A DNA stretch of 64,000 bases, from assembly GCA_963543845.1 (NCBI GenBank), contig CAUUCL010000003.1, positions 33,782-97,781 on the forward strand, written 5' to 3'. The position numbers were made by a program, and so were the translations under genes. How positions within the stretch are numbered: position 1 is the first letter of the stretch; each line of letters starts with the position of its first letter. Below the pieces are notes generated by a model. The model did not search any database. It was not told the origin of the DNA and saw only the letters and a list, made by a program, of their open reading frames with translations. Below are positions 44,786 through 55,532 of the stretch, piece after piece. The stretch comes from CAUTNH01 sp963543845 (GTDB lineage Bacteria; Bacillota_I; Bacilli_A; Acholeplasmatales; Acholeplasmataceae).

Positions 44786-47700
44786 CTATCTTGATCCAAA
44801 AATTCTTAGATCATATATTCTGGCAGTAATATCTTGACCACCGTTTACAACATTTAACTTAATATATTTACATGTAACAGGTTCATCTAGTTTATCAACT
44901 GTTACATCTTTAATATTATTTTCTCTGTGAACTACTTTAGTCCAATTAACCTTATCATTTGATGTATATATTTCATACTCAGATGTTATTGCACCTCTAT
45001 TTGATCTATCCCATGAATGAGAAAGTGAAGTTGTACAATGTGATAATTCAAATCTTGAAACAGATACCTCAGCTGCAAATTCAACAATTACCCATCTTTG
45101 ACCAGGACCTTTTGATGTATTACACCATTTAGTAGCAAGATTAGGATTTCCATTTGCATCTGTATCAATTAGATAACTTGGTTTTTCACTACTGTTTGGA
45201 ATTCCAGGTGAATAATTAATTCCTTCAAATTCTTCACTATCATCAATTTTAGCATCACTTGTAATATCTGATTCAGCCTCTACATTATTTGAGATAATAA
45301 CACCTTTTTCAACAGTAAAGCTATCCTCTCCATATGGGTTTTTACACTTATATGAAAATCCATAAAAACCTTCTTTATTAAATCTTACAACATATGAGTT
45401 GCTTCCTTCAATTTTTTGAACATCAATAATTCCATAATTTTTCTCACCTGGCTTGTTATAAAAGTTAAATTCATAGCTTTCAACATTTTTATCAAGAACT
45501 GGTGTAAATATTATTGACTCATTAACCTTAGCAATTTTGCTTGATAGTTTAACCTCAGCCTTTCCACCTTCAACAAGTTTACCAGGCCAGTTTGACTCAA
45601 TTATTTTATCACTTGATATTATATTATCAAATTTATCATATGCCACAAGTTTTAATTTATATGTTTTATCATACTCATCAAGAGTTGGAAATTTTGGATT
45701 AACTGGATTTTTAGCAAAACGAGTAATTCCTTTTGCTATCATGTGATTAGTTTTACTCATTCCAAGATAGATAAGTTTTCCATCTTTTGTAACTTGGTAC
45801 ATTACATAATAACTTGCATTTTCTAGCGCATCATAGCTTAAAAGCGCTTCTGCATCAATATTATCATTATAACCAACTTTATCAATTATTAGGTTTTTTA
45901 TTTCTGCATTTTTATTTCCAAGTAAACTTTCTTTACCAATAAAAAGTGAATATAAATTTAAATCATAACCTTGTCTAATTGGCGCTTCAACAACTAAAGA
46001 TATCTTAGTTATTTTACCAGCTGCCTTTGGTATTTCAAATGTTAAATCATTTTTATTGTTATCTAAAACCTCAGCACTATCTGATTGATAAGTTGCACCA
46101 TCTTCTGTATAAACTTTTAATCTTAACTTAAGTCCTGCAAGATTTAAATTTGATTTATAAGATATTTTATAAATATATTTCTCGCTTGCTAAATCTTTTA
46201 AATTCATACTAGATGCAAATAAATCAATCTCTGATGAAGTAGAAGTTTTATTTTCACCTTTAATATTAAGTGATGATAGACCATTTAATACATTTTCAAA
46301 ATCATATGATAAATTATATTTTAAACCATTATTATCATAACAATTCCAAAAAGGAAGAATTGCTTGATTTGAAAAGTTATTATATCCGCCACCCTCAAAA
46401 TAGGTTTTTTCATCTTTGAAATTCTTAATAACTTCTCCATCTTTAAAATATTTCTTACCATTATTTAAATTAAAGTTTGTATAAAAATCATCGCCAACAA
46501 CTGGAGTTTTAGCTATTATATGCTCTGCAAGATTAAAATATGCGCTTCTGTCAAAATCTTTTGCCTCATCTTGACTAAGTGATGCAAGATGCGCTTTTAA
46601 CTCATTTGTTCTTTGATTATTCCAAGAATTTGCATCTACAAATTTTTGAAGTCTTTCAATATATGAATAATAATCATTTGAGCCATATAAATTAGTAGGA
46701 CTTTTTGGATCTAATTTATCGTAGTTAAATCCGTTATCTCTTAGGTTAAATAATCTATTAGATAAATTGACTAAAAATAAATTTGTAGCTAATCTTCTAA
46801 CTCCTGGTGTGTCTTCTGTAAGTAGGTCTAGATAATTATTTAATGTGACAGAGTCATTTTTATTATATCCTGCAAAAAGTGATTTATAAAAAGTATCCTC
46901 ATCTTTTCCTGTATCATTTTTATATTTTGCAATCTCATCTTTAATTGTTAAATCTTTAACTCCAATGCCAAAGTGAGATGTAATAAATATATCACATGAT
47001 TTTGCCATTTCTTTATGGATTGAATCATATGCAGATGTAACAGTTACACTTCCATTATCTGATATACCCTCTGAAAGTAGAAGTTTTTGATTATTGTTAT
47101 TAAGGTTTTCTTTTAATTTTCTTAAAAAAGGAATTAACTCTTCAGCTGTTTTTTTAGTAAATTTAGCAACATTATTTTTATGTTCTAATCTCTCAGCCAT
47201 TGAAAGTGATGAATCATCTAAATAACCTTTATAAAATCCTGTCTTAATTGATACAAACCATCCATCAAAACCAAGACGTTTAGGAATCTCACTTAATAAT
47301 TGTAAGTATTTAAATATTCTCTCATTTCCTTCGATTTTATTTTGGATAAGATCTTCTAATGTAGACTTACTTCCTCCAAGAGCTTCAAAATCAATAGTAA
47401 CAGATCCATAAACCTTAACTCCATTTTTATGGAACATATCGATAATATCTTTACTTGGAATTGCAACATCACCTAATTTATTACCAACAACTACAGAGTC
47501 TATATATTGCATTAAGTTATAATTCATTTGATGAAATCCATCTTGCTTGTATACCATGTCGATGTATTGTTTTATCTCATCGTATAACATAACTTTTCTT
47601 TTTCCAGCATTAGGGTTATTATTAACTTTTGAATAATCTCTTTCGGCAAGTGGTTCTTTAGAGATATATTTATATTTTAAATCTTCATCAGATAATTTAG

Positions 47701-48979
47701 ATAATTTTTCTAAATCACTTATAGACATTCCTAAATCTTTTGGAACAACATCAGATTTTATATTTTCTTTTTCAGATTTAAACTTCTCACTTGGCGGAAG
47801 AATAATAAATTCTTTTTCCTTAACATCTGAGTAGTTTAAATCAGAATCGTGTGCTTGGTATTTTACAGTGTAAAATCCTGGCTCTTTTTTACCTACTTCA
47901 GTAAAGTTATCACATTCAAGACCATTTTTATAATATGCCTTAAAGTTGATTTGCTCATTTTTAATTCTTACTCCAAGATAATCTGTTGCAATAACATAAT
48001 CTTTAATATTTTTAATAGATATCGCAGCGCTTGATGCAATATCAATTGCAGTTGGTACAATTAGCTTAGGTTTTCTAATGTCAAGTTTTGTTCCACGGTT
48101 TATTAAAAGATATACCTCATTTGAAATTGACTCGTTTAAATAATCATCAGAACATGCAATTTGCACATACTGTCTTGATGTATTTATAAAATCAGTTGTT
48201 TGTTTAAAGTATATTCTAGATGAGATATCCTTACCGCTTGCATCAAATGCTCTAATACCTTTTTCTCTAATTAAATCCCTGCTAACACCTTTTTCACTTA
48301 TAAATACCTCACCATCAACAGGCAGGTTTTCAAATCTTGGATGGCATGATTTAAAAGGATTTCTCATTTTGCAAAAATCAAATTCCTTATTAAACTTAGC
48401 AGTTCCCATTATCTCTTCACGAATGTAATCATCTAAGTCTTTAACTTGTTTTTGAATAATTTTAAAATCTTCTTCAAATGTAGTTGACTCTTTTAATATC
48501 TCAGCTTTTTGTCTTACGTACTCACTATAAAAGTCTTGATATTCTCTTGGATATGATTTATGAGAAAAACTATATAAAGATGCAATTAAAGTTGATACTT
48601 TATCAAGCTGAATAATTTCTCTTTTATGTGGCTTGATAGATTCAATCTCAGCTTTTGCTTTATTTAGTGTATCAATGTTGCTAATTAACTCGCTGTGAGT
48701 TAATTTTTGATTTTTATAAGCCTTTACTGCCTCATCAATTTTAATGTTTAACTCAATATATTTTTCTTTTTTAATATAATAGTAGCCCGCAAATCTTTTA
48801 GTATTATTATCATAAGCAATCAAAGGATTTCTTGCTCTTTTAACTTCATTTATTTTTGCAAGAAGATTTGTTTTATCAAGTTTTTCCTCTTTTAAGTTTT
48901 GGCTTTTACCACAAGCAAAAAGTAAAAGTGAAAATAAAGGAACAATTAAAAATAATAATAAATATTTAAATTTTTTCAT
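44786..48979 (-). CDS. GH85-like lipoprotein with CBM32-type domain; catalytic Asn and Glu replaced
   Basis: This 1397-residue lipoprotein (lipobox LFAC, Cys23) has a FIVAR-like helical N-terminus, then beta domains. A GH85 region follows at about residues 400-870, with MNYNLMQYIDSVVVGN, HKNGVKVYGS, and the C-terminal block YFEGGGYNNFSNQAILPFW. GH85 enzymes are endo-beta-N-acetylglucosaminidases that cut the GlcNAc-GlcNAc core of N-glycans, using a motif of the form DGW-x-x-N-x-E. Here it reads FDGWFVSIKTG, with Ser577 and Lys579 in place of Asn and Glu, and the codons (TCA, AAG) are unambiguous. The protein may therefore bind glycan without cutting it. Beta-sandwich domains follow, and residues 1237-1397 form an F5/8 type C (CBM32-like) domain (RWVIVEFAAEVSVSRFELSH). 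Confidence 0.82.
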   Translation of the reverse strand: MKKFKYLLLFLIVPLFSLLLFACGKSQNLKEEKLDKTNLLAKINEVKRARNPLIAYDNNTKRFAGYYYIKKEKYIELNIKIDEAVKAYKNQKLTHSELISNIDTLNKAKAEIESIKPHKREIIQLDKVSTLIASLYSFSHKSYPREYQDFYSEYVRQKAEILKESTTFEEDFKIIQKQVKDLDDYIREEIMGTAKFNKEFDFCKMRNPFKSCHPRFENLPVDGEVFISEKGVSRDLIREKGIRAFDASGKDISSRIYFKQTTDFINTSRQYVQIACSDDYLNESISNEVYLLINRGTKLDIRKPKLIVPTAIDIASSAAISIKNIKDYVIATDYLGVRIKNEQINFKAYYKNGLECDNFTEVGKKEPGFYTVKYQAHDSDLNYSDVKEKEFIILPPSEKFKSEKENIKSDVVPKDLGMSISDLEKLSKLSDEDLKYKYISKEPLAERDYSKVNNNPNAGKRKVMLYDEIKQYIDMVYKQDGFHQMNYNLMQYIDSVVVGNKLGDVAIPSKDIIDMFHKNGVKVYGSVTIDFEALGGSKSTLEDLIQNKIEGNERIFKYLQLLSEIPKRLGFDGWFVSIKTGFYKGYLDDSSLSMAERLEHKNNVAKFTKKTAEELIPFLRKLKENLNNNNQKLLLSEGISDNGSVTVTSAYDSIHKEMAKSCDIFITSHFGIGVKDLTIKDEIAKYKNDTGKDEDTFYKSLFAGYNKNDSVTLNNYLDLLTEDTPGVRRLATNLFLVNLSNRLFNLRDNGFNYDKLDPKSPTNLYGSNDYYSYIERLQKFVDANSWNNQRTNELKAHLASLSQDEAKDFDRSAYFNLAEHIIAKTPVVGDDFYTNFNLNNGKKYFKDGEVIKNFKDEKTYFEGGGYNNFSNQAILPFWNCYDNNGLKYNLSYDFENVLNGLSSLNIKGENKTSTSSEIDLFASSMNLKDLASEKYIYKISYKSNLNLAGLKLRLKVYTEDGATYQSDSAEVLDNNKNDLTFEIPKAAGKITKISLVVEAPIRQGYDLNLYSLFIGKESLLGNKNAEIKNLIIDKVGYNDNIDAEALLSYDALENASYYVMYQVTKDGKLIYLGMSKTNHMIAKGITRFAKNPVNPKFPTLDEYDKTYKLKLVAYDKFDNIISSDKIIESNWPGKLVEGGKAEVKLSSKIAKVNESIIFTPVLDKNVESYEFNFYNKPGEKNYGIIDVQKIEGSNSYVVRFNKEGFYGFSYKCKNPYGEDSFTVEKGVIISNNVEAESDITSDAKIDDSEEFEGINYSPGIPNSSEKPSYLIDTDANGNPNLATKWCNTSKGPGQRWVIVEFAAEVSVSRFELSHCTTSLSHSWDRSNRGAITSEYEIYTSNDKVNWTKVVHRENNIKDVTVDKLDEPVTCKYIKLNVVNGGQDITARIYDLRIFGSR

Positions 48980-48993
48980 GATTATTCCTCCTT

Positions 48994-51900
48994 TTAATAC
49001 TTAAATGAAATCATAATATCTTTATCTACTATATTCTCTCCTGGTTTTAAGATATTATATTTTATTAAAGCCTCATCATTTATACTAAATCCTAAATTAG
49101 ATTTATCATCTTTTTTAGGAGTATATTTTGTGATAAATTCATAAATAATTTTATGAATATCAATTCCATGTGCTACTTGCTTTTTATAAGTAGATCCTTG
49201 TTTTAAAAATCCTTGACTAAGTAAATAATTCTCTCCATCTTGCGTAATACTTCCGCCGTTTAAGTTAATAGATACATCATATCTTTTAGCTTTGTAGTAA
49301 ATTTTTAAAACTCTCTTATGAGCGGCAAGAGCATTTATATTCTTTAGCTCAAGAGTTGATTTATCATAATCAATTTCATATCCATTTGGAATATCTAGTT
49401 TAGTTTTATCAACTTTATAATTATCTTCTGTTTTATTTAGGATAAATTGTTCTCTTCTTAATTGCTCATAAGAACCATTTGATACATTTTCTATATAGTA
49501 TTCTCTTTTAATAATATTAGTTAATGCGCTATCTGTATACTGAGCAATTAGTTCAATATCTTTGCTTCCATCAAATGTATCGCTATCTTGTAAAATAGCT
49601 CCACCGCTTATTTTCCAGTTAGTAAATGTTTTATAATTTAGCCAATCAGAATTTATTAATACATTTTTCAAAAATGAAAGAGATGCACCTTTTTTAACAT
49701 ATAATTCTTTTCCATAATAAAGTCTATTTTTTAGTGCTTCAATATATCCAAAATCTTGTTTTGAGTAGGAATCACCTTTTCCAAAATTAAGTAAAAGTTT
49801 ATAATACTCACCTGGTTTATATTTTAATTTATAGTAAATGTTAACTACAATATCTGTGCCATTTTCTAAAATTGCATCATCTATATCAAATGGTTTTTCA
49901 ACTCCATTTATAACATAGGTGTATATCATTTCATAACCTGGTTTATAAAATTGATTAAACATATCTTTTCTTAATTTTATCTTTGTATCAAGATAATTAT
50001 ATGAATATAAATACTCTACTTTAGAAATTCCAAGATTATTATCCCATGTAAGATTGATAGGATTTATTGTTATTTTTTTATAGTTAAATAAACTATCGGC
50101 ATTATCAGAGATGTTTTTAAATCTTACAACCTTACCGCCACTATCTCTATCTATTAGTTTAATAGAGAAAGGCTTATCATCAATTGTGATTTTATTGCTA
50201 TTTATCTTATTGTTAAGCGAACTATTTTTGTAAACATTTATCTCTTTATAATCTTTAGGATTTGTATAATCCATTTCAAAATAACCAACATTATCATATA
50301 GCATTCCAGAAAGAGGGTATATTTTAGTTTGATTATTTTTATCTACAACTTTTAAAACATAACCTGCTACTTCATCTTTAAACTCTTGGTTGCTAGTGTT
50401 TTTTAAAGCTAGAACGAATTTTTTATATCCGTTTTTAATTGGTATTATTTTCTTGCTTGTTGCAAAGTATACATAACTTAAACTTTCATCAGCAATAGAA
50501 ATTTTAAAACTATAATCATAATCTAGCTCATCTAATAGACCATCTGAGTGTTTAAAGTATTTAAATAGTTGCGGGAAGTCTTTGTTATATGGCATTTTAA
50601 ACTTGTGCGTTTTAATAACTCCATTTACACTTCCCAAGCTTTCTTTTCCATATTTTCCAAAATATGACTCAATTAGTTTGGTTTTGTTTATATTCTTACT
50701 ATTTTCTAAAACTGATATTTCAATATCTTTTTCTTCATATGTTAAAATTCCATATCTTCTAACTTTTTTATTATCATATCTATAATTAAAATCAACAATC
50801 TCCATTGTATCAAGGTCAACAAATAATAACTTCTTACCAGTTGGATTATTTATTCCAAGTTCTTCTGGAGTTATCTCATCATATATTTTCTTGCTAACAT
50901 CGATTGTCTTTTTATTATTTTTAAATGTTATATCATTATTCTCGATTATATTAAATTCTAAACGATCATATTCACGTAAATTTTTAAATATATTATCATA
51001 TGACTTAACATTATTTTTTCTTAGATACTCTAAAAACTCAGGTAGGCTTTGAATTATTCTATCATCTGATTTTGAAAGTTCAGCATCATTTTGCTCTTTA
51101 GCAGATAAATCTGATGCTAAGCTCTTATTCGCAAGAAGTTTTCCATTTACAAATGGAGTTAAATCAGCAAATAAGTATCCAAGACCAAATTTATTAAATC
51201 TAGCATATTTAGAAAATGATGATTTATGGAAGTAGTATCTAACAATTTTGTTAGTTGCATAATCAATACCATTTTCATCAGTATCTTTTAAATACATTTT
51301 AATAAATGCTCTTATGTTAAACTTCTTGCTAGAATTTATATCTCCTTCTGATAGGCTTCCATCAAATTGATAAAATCTATTACCATCGTATTGAGTATAA
51401 TTGCTAAGCATGTTGTGATCTTTATTTATATTTTTCTCACCATCTGGTGTTGCAATGTTAGTGTTTTCCATTAAAATTGCACTATAAAGTGATCTATCTG
51501 CATACTCTTCTGCATATGCGCCACTTGGTCCATCAAGTGAGAATGGGTGAATAAATAATCCTTTGTTATTGTTTAATATCTCCTCTGGCAGAATATCTCC
51601 CCATTCATAACTAATTGAATGTAAATCTAAATTACCAAAGCTTGAGTTATTTCCATGAATTAAAGAATACTTACATGTCTCCATTGCTGCATAGCTTCTT
51701 ACATCATTAGGATTTTTATTTGCTAAATTTAAAATTATTTTCTTATATACAGTATCTGTGTATTTTATTGTAAGTTCTGTGTATAAATCCTTTTTATCAT
51801 AAGCTAAAACAAAACGATAAAATCCTTCATCATAATCAACAGGATAAGTCTCATATTCCATTCCGCCTTTATGACCAATTAGTTTAAGGTTTGGAATTAA

Positions 51901-54900
51901 CTCTTTTGGAAGATAAGTTCCATAGTAAAAGTTAATATATTGAACTTCCTTTTCCATTATAATTTCAATATTATCATTATCATTTAATTTAGTTTCATAG
52001 TATTTATCTTTTTCAATTAAAGTATTATTGATTTTTACATCTTTTACTTTATATCCATTAAAGATGTTATATTCAAAATAGTCTTTAATTATTGTTTCAA
52101 GATTAGTATTTTTATATAACTCGTATTTTTTAGATCTACTTTCAAAACTTGTCCAGTTTTCATATTTTTCAAAGTTAACATTTAAATTAACATTTATCCT
52201 CTTATCAGCTTGAGTGATATATTCAACTTGAGTGTTAAAATCAGTTACAAATATTCCCAAGAATGATTTTGTAGCGCCATCATTAAATGCTGGTATTCCT
52301 TTTCTTTTAACTCTTGCATTTATTAAATATGCGCCTTTAATATTTATAATATCTCCCGCATTTAAATCAAGGAAGTATTTAACATTAGGGTTATTTTCAT
52401 CCATATATAAATATGATACATTTGAATATTTATCAACTACTTTATAAGTGTAGTATTTAGGAATTACAACACCATCATCATAACCTGGTACATTAGTTGC
52501 AACTTTGCCCATTGTATCTAATATTGTAAGCTCACCAACATTTGCTCTAGTAAGTGATTTTGCATCTTTTAAGCTATCACCAAGTTCTTCTATTTTAGGG
52601 TCATTGTTTGTTCCTAGATTTAAAAGTTTAATTCTAGTAGTATTATCAATACTTAAAATATAATCTGTAAATCTACCAACTTTATAATCTATTTTTGATG
52701 AGTAAATATCAGAGAAATTTTGATTTAATTTTCCAGAAATTGAAATTTCATTATTTACTTTTAAATTGTCAATTTGACTTTGACTAAGAGCTCCTGATAC
52801 TCTTGCAAATACCATGCCATTTTCAGTTTCAATAAAGAATTGTTTACCATCTTCAAATATAGCTGTAACTTTACCTTTTATCTCAAATTCTTTATCTTTG
52901 GCTTTAAGATATTTTTGCTCTTTGAAAAGTTCTTTTTTCAAAGCTTCCATTTTTTCAATATTCATACGGTAGATAAACTCTAACGTATATTCTTGTTTTG
53001 TAAAAATAGTATCTTTGTTAATTGTTTTAAAAATATCTGATTTATCTTTTATAAATCCTACATTATTTTCAATATCTAAGCTTGCAACAGAATCAGATGT
53101 TGTAGTTTCAAAAAATGCTGGATCTTTTATCTTAGTATTTTTTTCTATATATAAAACTTCTTCAACTTCTTTATCATTTACAACCTTTTTACCAATATAT
53201 CCTTTAGTAAAATTTATTTTAGTAAGATTAGATTTATCAATTTCCTTATATACTACTTTTAAATTTAAGTTTTTATCAACCTTTTTACCTAGTTCATACT
53301 CCATGTTAGTGTCAGCATCAACTAATTTATCAAAAATTGCAACTTTATTACCTCCAAGCTCAATCATTGCTTTTTCAGGATAGATGTTAAAAATAGTACC
53401 ATATTTAATACTTAATTTATTATTGATAATTCTCTCATCTTCAATTACTGCTTTTTTATCTTTGTAAGTTGTGTCTAAATCAACTCTTAATATTTTTCTT
53501 TTAAGATATACTTTTAATTTATCACTAAGTCCGATTTTACCATAGCTTAAAACTGATTTATCCATATCAATTTCAAAACCATTTCTATACTCAGCTGGCA
53601 TATCATTTGGAGAAAATGCAACTAAATCTCCAACATTTACCTTATTAACAGATGATACTGTTTTTTGTGGATTATTGCTATATTCAGGATCTAATGTTTT
53701 AGAATCTACTCTATCAACATAATATTCAATTTCATAGTTAAAAGGAGCAATCGCATCTTTTTCATAGACTGCCTTAATAATTTGTGATTTAGTTAATGCT
53801 TTAGTAAAGTCTACCTCATCGCCTGTGTAAAAGTCTACATATTTTAAAAAGCGATAGTTTCTACCAAATTTATCATCTTTTTTAGTAACTTTCTTAATTT
53901 TTTCTACGATATCACTATCGATTTTACTGTTGTGTTTTACCTCGATATATGACTTATCATAAAAACTATTTTCTCCACCATCTGTATCGATTCTTACAAG
54001 TAAATTCTCTTTTTCATAGTATACCTTTAAAATTAAATTACCATCATTTACACCAAATAAAACTGATTTAGAATTTACATAATAATTCTCAACATTTTCA
54101 GGATTTAATCTTATTAAATTATTTTCAAAAGAAGTTTTCTCTTCTTCTTTTTCTAATACTCCATCTTTATATACTTGAATTTTATATGTTTTAGTATTTA
54201 ATTCTTTCTTACCAAATTTTCCTTCTTGGTTATATAAATTTATAGCCTCATTTAAATTTAGTAAATCTTTTTCTAAAATATCAATATTTTCTTTTGATTT
54301 AATAATGTTAGTTTTAGAAAACGTCTTTACAACAACATCACTTTTAGCATTTTTTAAATAAGTAGAAATTCTAGAATAACTTGCCTCATCTAATAAAAAT
54401 TGATCTTTTCCATATTTATTTAACTCTTCATCATTTAATCTAAATACCTTGATAGCTTTTGAAAATTTTGAATCTAGCTCATTTATTTTTTCTTTTAAAT
54501 CATCAACTAGTTTTTTATATTTTATCTCAAGTAAATTTATATCACCATCAGTGTATTCTTTTTTTCCATTTATAACTTCTTTATCAATTTTATCTGATAG
54601 GTTAGCAAGTTTTGAAAAGGCATCTAGCTTTTCATCGATTTTTCCATCTTTTAATGACTTTTTAAAGTTATCAAATGCTTTTGTAAATTGTTCATAAAGT
54701 GCTTTTGTTACAACTTTAGTATTTTTAAAGTATGCCTCAGGTGATTTTAGCTCATCATCAAAAGTTAGCCCTTCAAGCTGATTATTAACCTTTAAAAGTA
54801 GTTTTTTAAATTCAGCTACATAAGGTCCATCTTGAGCGATTAAATCTAAATTGCCCTCAACTAAAAACTCATTAGCAACTAACTTACCAGAGATAGTATC

Positions 54901-55326
54901 AAAAAACTCAGTTTGGTAGTTATTAGTTACCTCTCTTAAATTTATTTTTTCTAAGTAGCGGTATTTTCTAGGAAGTTCTTTAGTCTCTCCATTGATAGTA
55001 TATTTGATAGTATACTCTTTTAAATTGTAGTAAATATCGCAAATATATCCATCCTTATCACTACCAGTAATTTTAGTCTTAGAAGCAGTATTTTGGTAGT
55101 TCTCATATGAAAAACCAGATAAATCCTTAGGTATGAATTTATTTATATCAATAGTTCCTTTTGACTCTGTTGATACTTTTTCTGTTAAAACATTATATTT
55201 ATCATATTCAGTTGCATCCTGAAAATGATATATCCTTTTAACCTGATAATTTGTCCTTTTGCAAGAATATAGTATAAATATTAGAAAAAATACTGATACC
55301 ATTAGCATTATTTTTTTAAATTTCAT
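48994..55326 (-). CDS. Giant surface lipoprotein, 2110 residues, function unknown
   Basis: This is the first gene of operon A. The protein has a lipoprotein signal (lipobox LYSC, Cys22). Short beta modules resembling InlB/MucBP-type repeats occur at both ends (YTIKYTINGETKELPRK, SINLNGGSITQDG). A helical, Lys/Asp-rich stretch lies at about residues 170-375. Two beta-rich segments at about 800-1030 (EFEIKGKVTAIFEDGKQFFI and LDLNAGDIINIKGAYLI) resemble OB folds of extracellular proteins. The centre, about residues 1170-1480, has an ordered aromatic-rich region (LHSISYEWGDILPEEIL, FIHPFSLDGPSGAYAEEYAD) that I do not recognise and that could be an enzyme or binding domain. No repeat-driven low complexity is seen. 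Context implies a role at the surface in capturing host glycoprotein. Confidence 0.75.
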   Translation of the reverse strand: MKFKKIMLMVSVFFLIFILYSCKRTNYQVKRIYHFQDATEYDKYNVLTEKVSTESKGTIDINKFIPKDLSGFSYENYQNTASKTKITGSDKDGYICDIYYNLKEYTIKYTINGETKELPRKYRYLEKINLREVTNNYQTEFFDTISGKLVANEFLVEGNLDLIAQDGPYVAEFKKLLLKVNNQLEGLTFDDELKSPEAYFKNTKVVTKALYEQFTKAFDNFKKSLKDGKIDEKLDAFSKLANLSDKIDKEVINGKKEYTDGDINLLEIKYKKLVDDLKEKINELDSKFSKAIKVFRLNDEELNKYGKDQFLLDEASYSRISTYLKNAKSDVVVKTFSKTNIIKSKENIDILEKDLLNLNEAINLYNQEGKFGKKELNTKTYKIQVYKDGVLEKEEEKTSFENNLIRLNPENVENYYVNSKSVLFGVNDGNLILKVYYEKENLLVRIDTDGGENSFYDKSYIEVKHNSKIDSDIVEKIKKVTKKDDKFGRNYRFLKYVDFYTGDEVDFTKALTKSQIIKAVYEKDAIAPFNYEIEYYVDRVDSKTLDPEYSNNPQKTVSSVNKVNVGDLVAFSPNDMPAEYRNGFEIDMDKSVLSYGKIGLSDKLKVYLKRKILRVDLDTTYKDKKAVIEDERIINNKLSIKYGTIFNIYPEKAMIELGGNKVAIFDKLVDADTNMEYELGKKVDKNLNLKVVYKEIDKSNLTKINFTKGYIGKKVVNDKEVEEVLYIEKNTKIKDPAFFETTTSDSVASLDIENNVGFIKDKSDIFKTINKDTIFTKQEYTLEFIYRMNIEKMEALKKELFKEQKYLKAKDKEFEIKGKVTAIFEDGKQFFIETENGMVFARVSGALSQSQIDNLKVNNEISISGKLNQNFSDIYSSKIDYKVGRFTDYILSIDNTTRIKLLNLGTNNDPKIEELGDSLKDAKSLTRANVGELTILDTMGKVATNVPGYDDGVVIPKYYTYKVVDKYSNVSYLYMDENNPNVKYFLDLNAGDIINIKGAYLINARVKRKGIPAFNDGATKSFLGIFVTDFNTQVEYITQADKRINVNLNVNFEKYENWTSFESRSKKYELYKNTNLETIIKDYFEYNIFNGYKVKDVKINNTLIEKDKYYETKLNDNDNIEIIMEKEVQYINFYYGTYLPKELIPNLKLIGHKGGMEYETYPVDYDEGFYRFVLAYDKKDLYTELTIKYTDTVYKKIILNLANKNPNDVRSYAAMETCKYSLIHGNNSSFGNLDLHSISYEWGDILPEEILNNNKGLFIHPFSLDGPSGAYAEEYADRSLYSAILMENTNIATPDGEKNINKDHNMLSNYTQYDGNRFYQFDGSLSEGDINSSKKFNIRAFIKMYLKDTDENGIDYATNKIVRYYFHKSSFSKYARFNKFGLGYLFADLTPFVNGKLLANKSLASDLSAKEQNDAELSKSDDRIIQSLPEFLEYLRKNNVKSYDNIFKNLREYDRLEFNIIENNDITFKNNKKTIDVSKKIYDEITPEELGINNPTGKKLLFVDLDTMEIVDFNYRYDNKKVRRYGILTYEEKDIEISVLENSKNINKTKLIESYFGKYGKESLGSVNGVIKTHKFKMPYNKDFPQLFKYFKHSDGLLDELDYDYSFKISIADESLSYVYFATSKKIIPIKNGYKKFVLALKNTSNQEFKDEVAGYVLKVVDKNNQTKIYPLSGMLYDNVGYFEMDYTNPKDYKEINVYKNSSLNNKINSNKITIDDKPFSIKLIDRDSGGKVVRFKNISDNADSLFNYKKITINPINLTWDNNLGISKVEYLYSYNYLDTKIKLRKDMFNQFYKPGYEMIYTYVINGVEKPFDIDDAILENGTDIVVNIYYKLKYKPGEYYKLLLNFGKGDSYSKQDFGYIEALKNRLYYGKELYVKKGASLSFLKNVLINSDWLNYKTFTNWKISGGAILQDSDTFDGSKDIELIAQYTDSALTNIIKREYYIENVSNGSYEQLRREQFILNKTEDNYKVDKTKLDIPNGYEIDYDKSTLELKNINALAAHKRVLKIYYKAKRYDVSINLNGGSITQDGENYLLSQGFLKQGSTYKKQVAHGIDIHKIIYEFITKYTPKKDDKSNLGFSINDEALIKYNILKPGENIVDKDIMISFKY

Positions 55327-55367
55327 TTTATCGCTCCCCTTAGACTTAATACATACTAATTTATTTT

Positions 55368-55396
55368 ATTATATCATTTTTTTACTTTTTTGTCTT
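55368..55396 (-). promoter_or_regulatory. Promoter of glycan operon A
   Basis: On the minus strand AAGACA (55396-55391) and a perfect TATAAT (55373-55368) are 17 bases apart. Transcription should begin near 55361, about 35 bases before the start codon of the 2110-residue lipoprotein. Confidence 0.7.
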
Positions 55397-55401
55397 AATT
55401 T

Positions 55402-55415
55402 TGTAAACGCTTTCA
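55402..55415. promoter_or_regulatory. cre-type operator (CcpA or LacI family) of operon A
   Basis: TGTAAACGCTTTCA matches the catabolite-responsive element consensus TGWAANCGNTNWCA at every position. It lies directly upstream of the -35 box, centred near -47. That position could allow activation as well as repression. The regulator gene is not in the window. Confidence 0.8.
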
Positions 55416-55503
55416 AAATAAATAATTTTTACTATTTTATCTTAAACGATTTAATAAAATATAATTTTCGCTCAATTATAATCTAAATAAATAAGCAATT
55501 AAA

Positions 55504-55528
55504 AAACTCCGCCAAGTTGGCGGAGTTT
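55504..55528 (-). terminator. Terminator of glycan operon B
   Basis: A perfect 10-base-pair stem (AAACTCCGCC and its complement) with a five-base loop is followed by T residues on the minus strand. It lies five bases after the stop of the 2206-residue lipoprotein gene, separating operons B and A. Confidence 0.9.
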
Positions 55529-55532
55529 ATTT

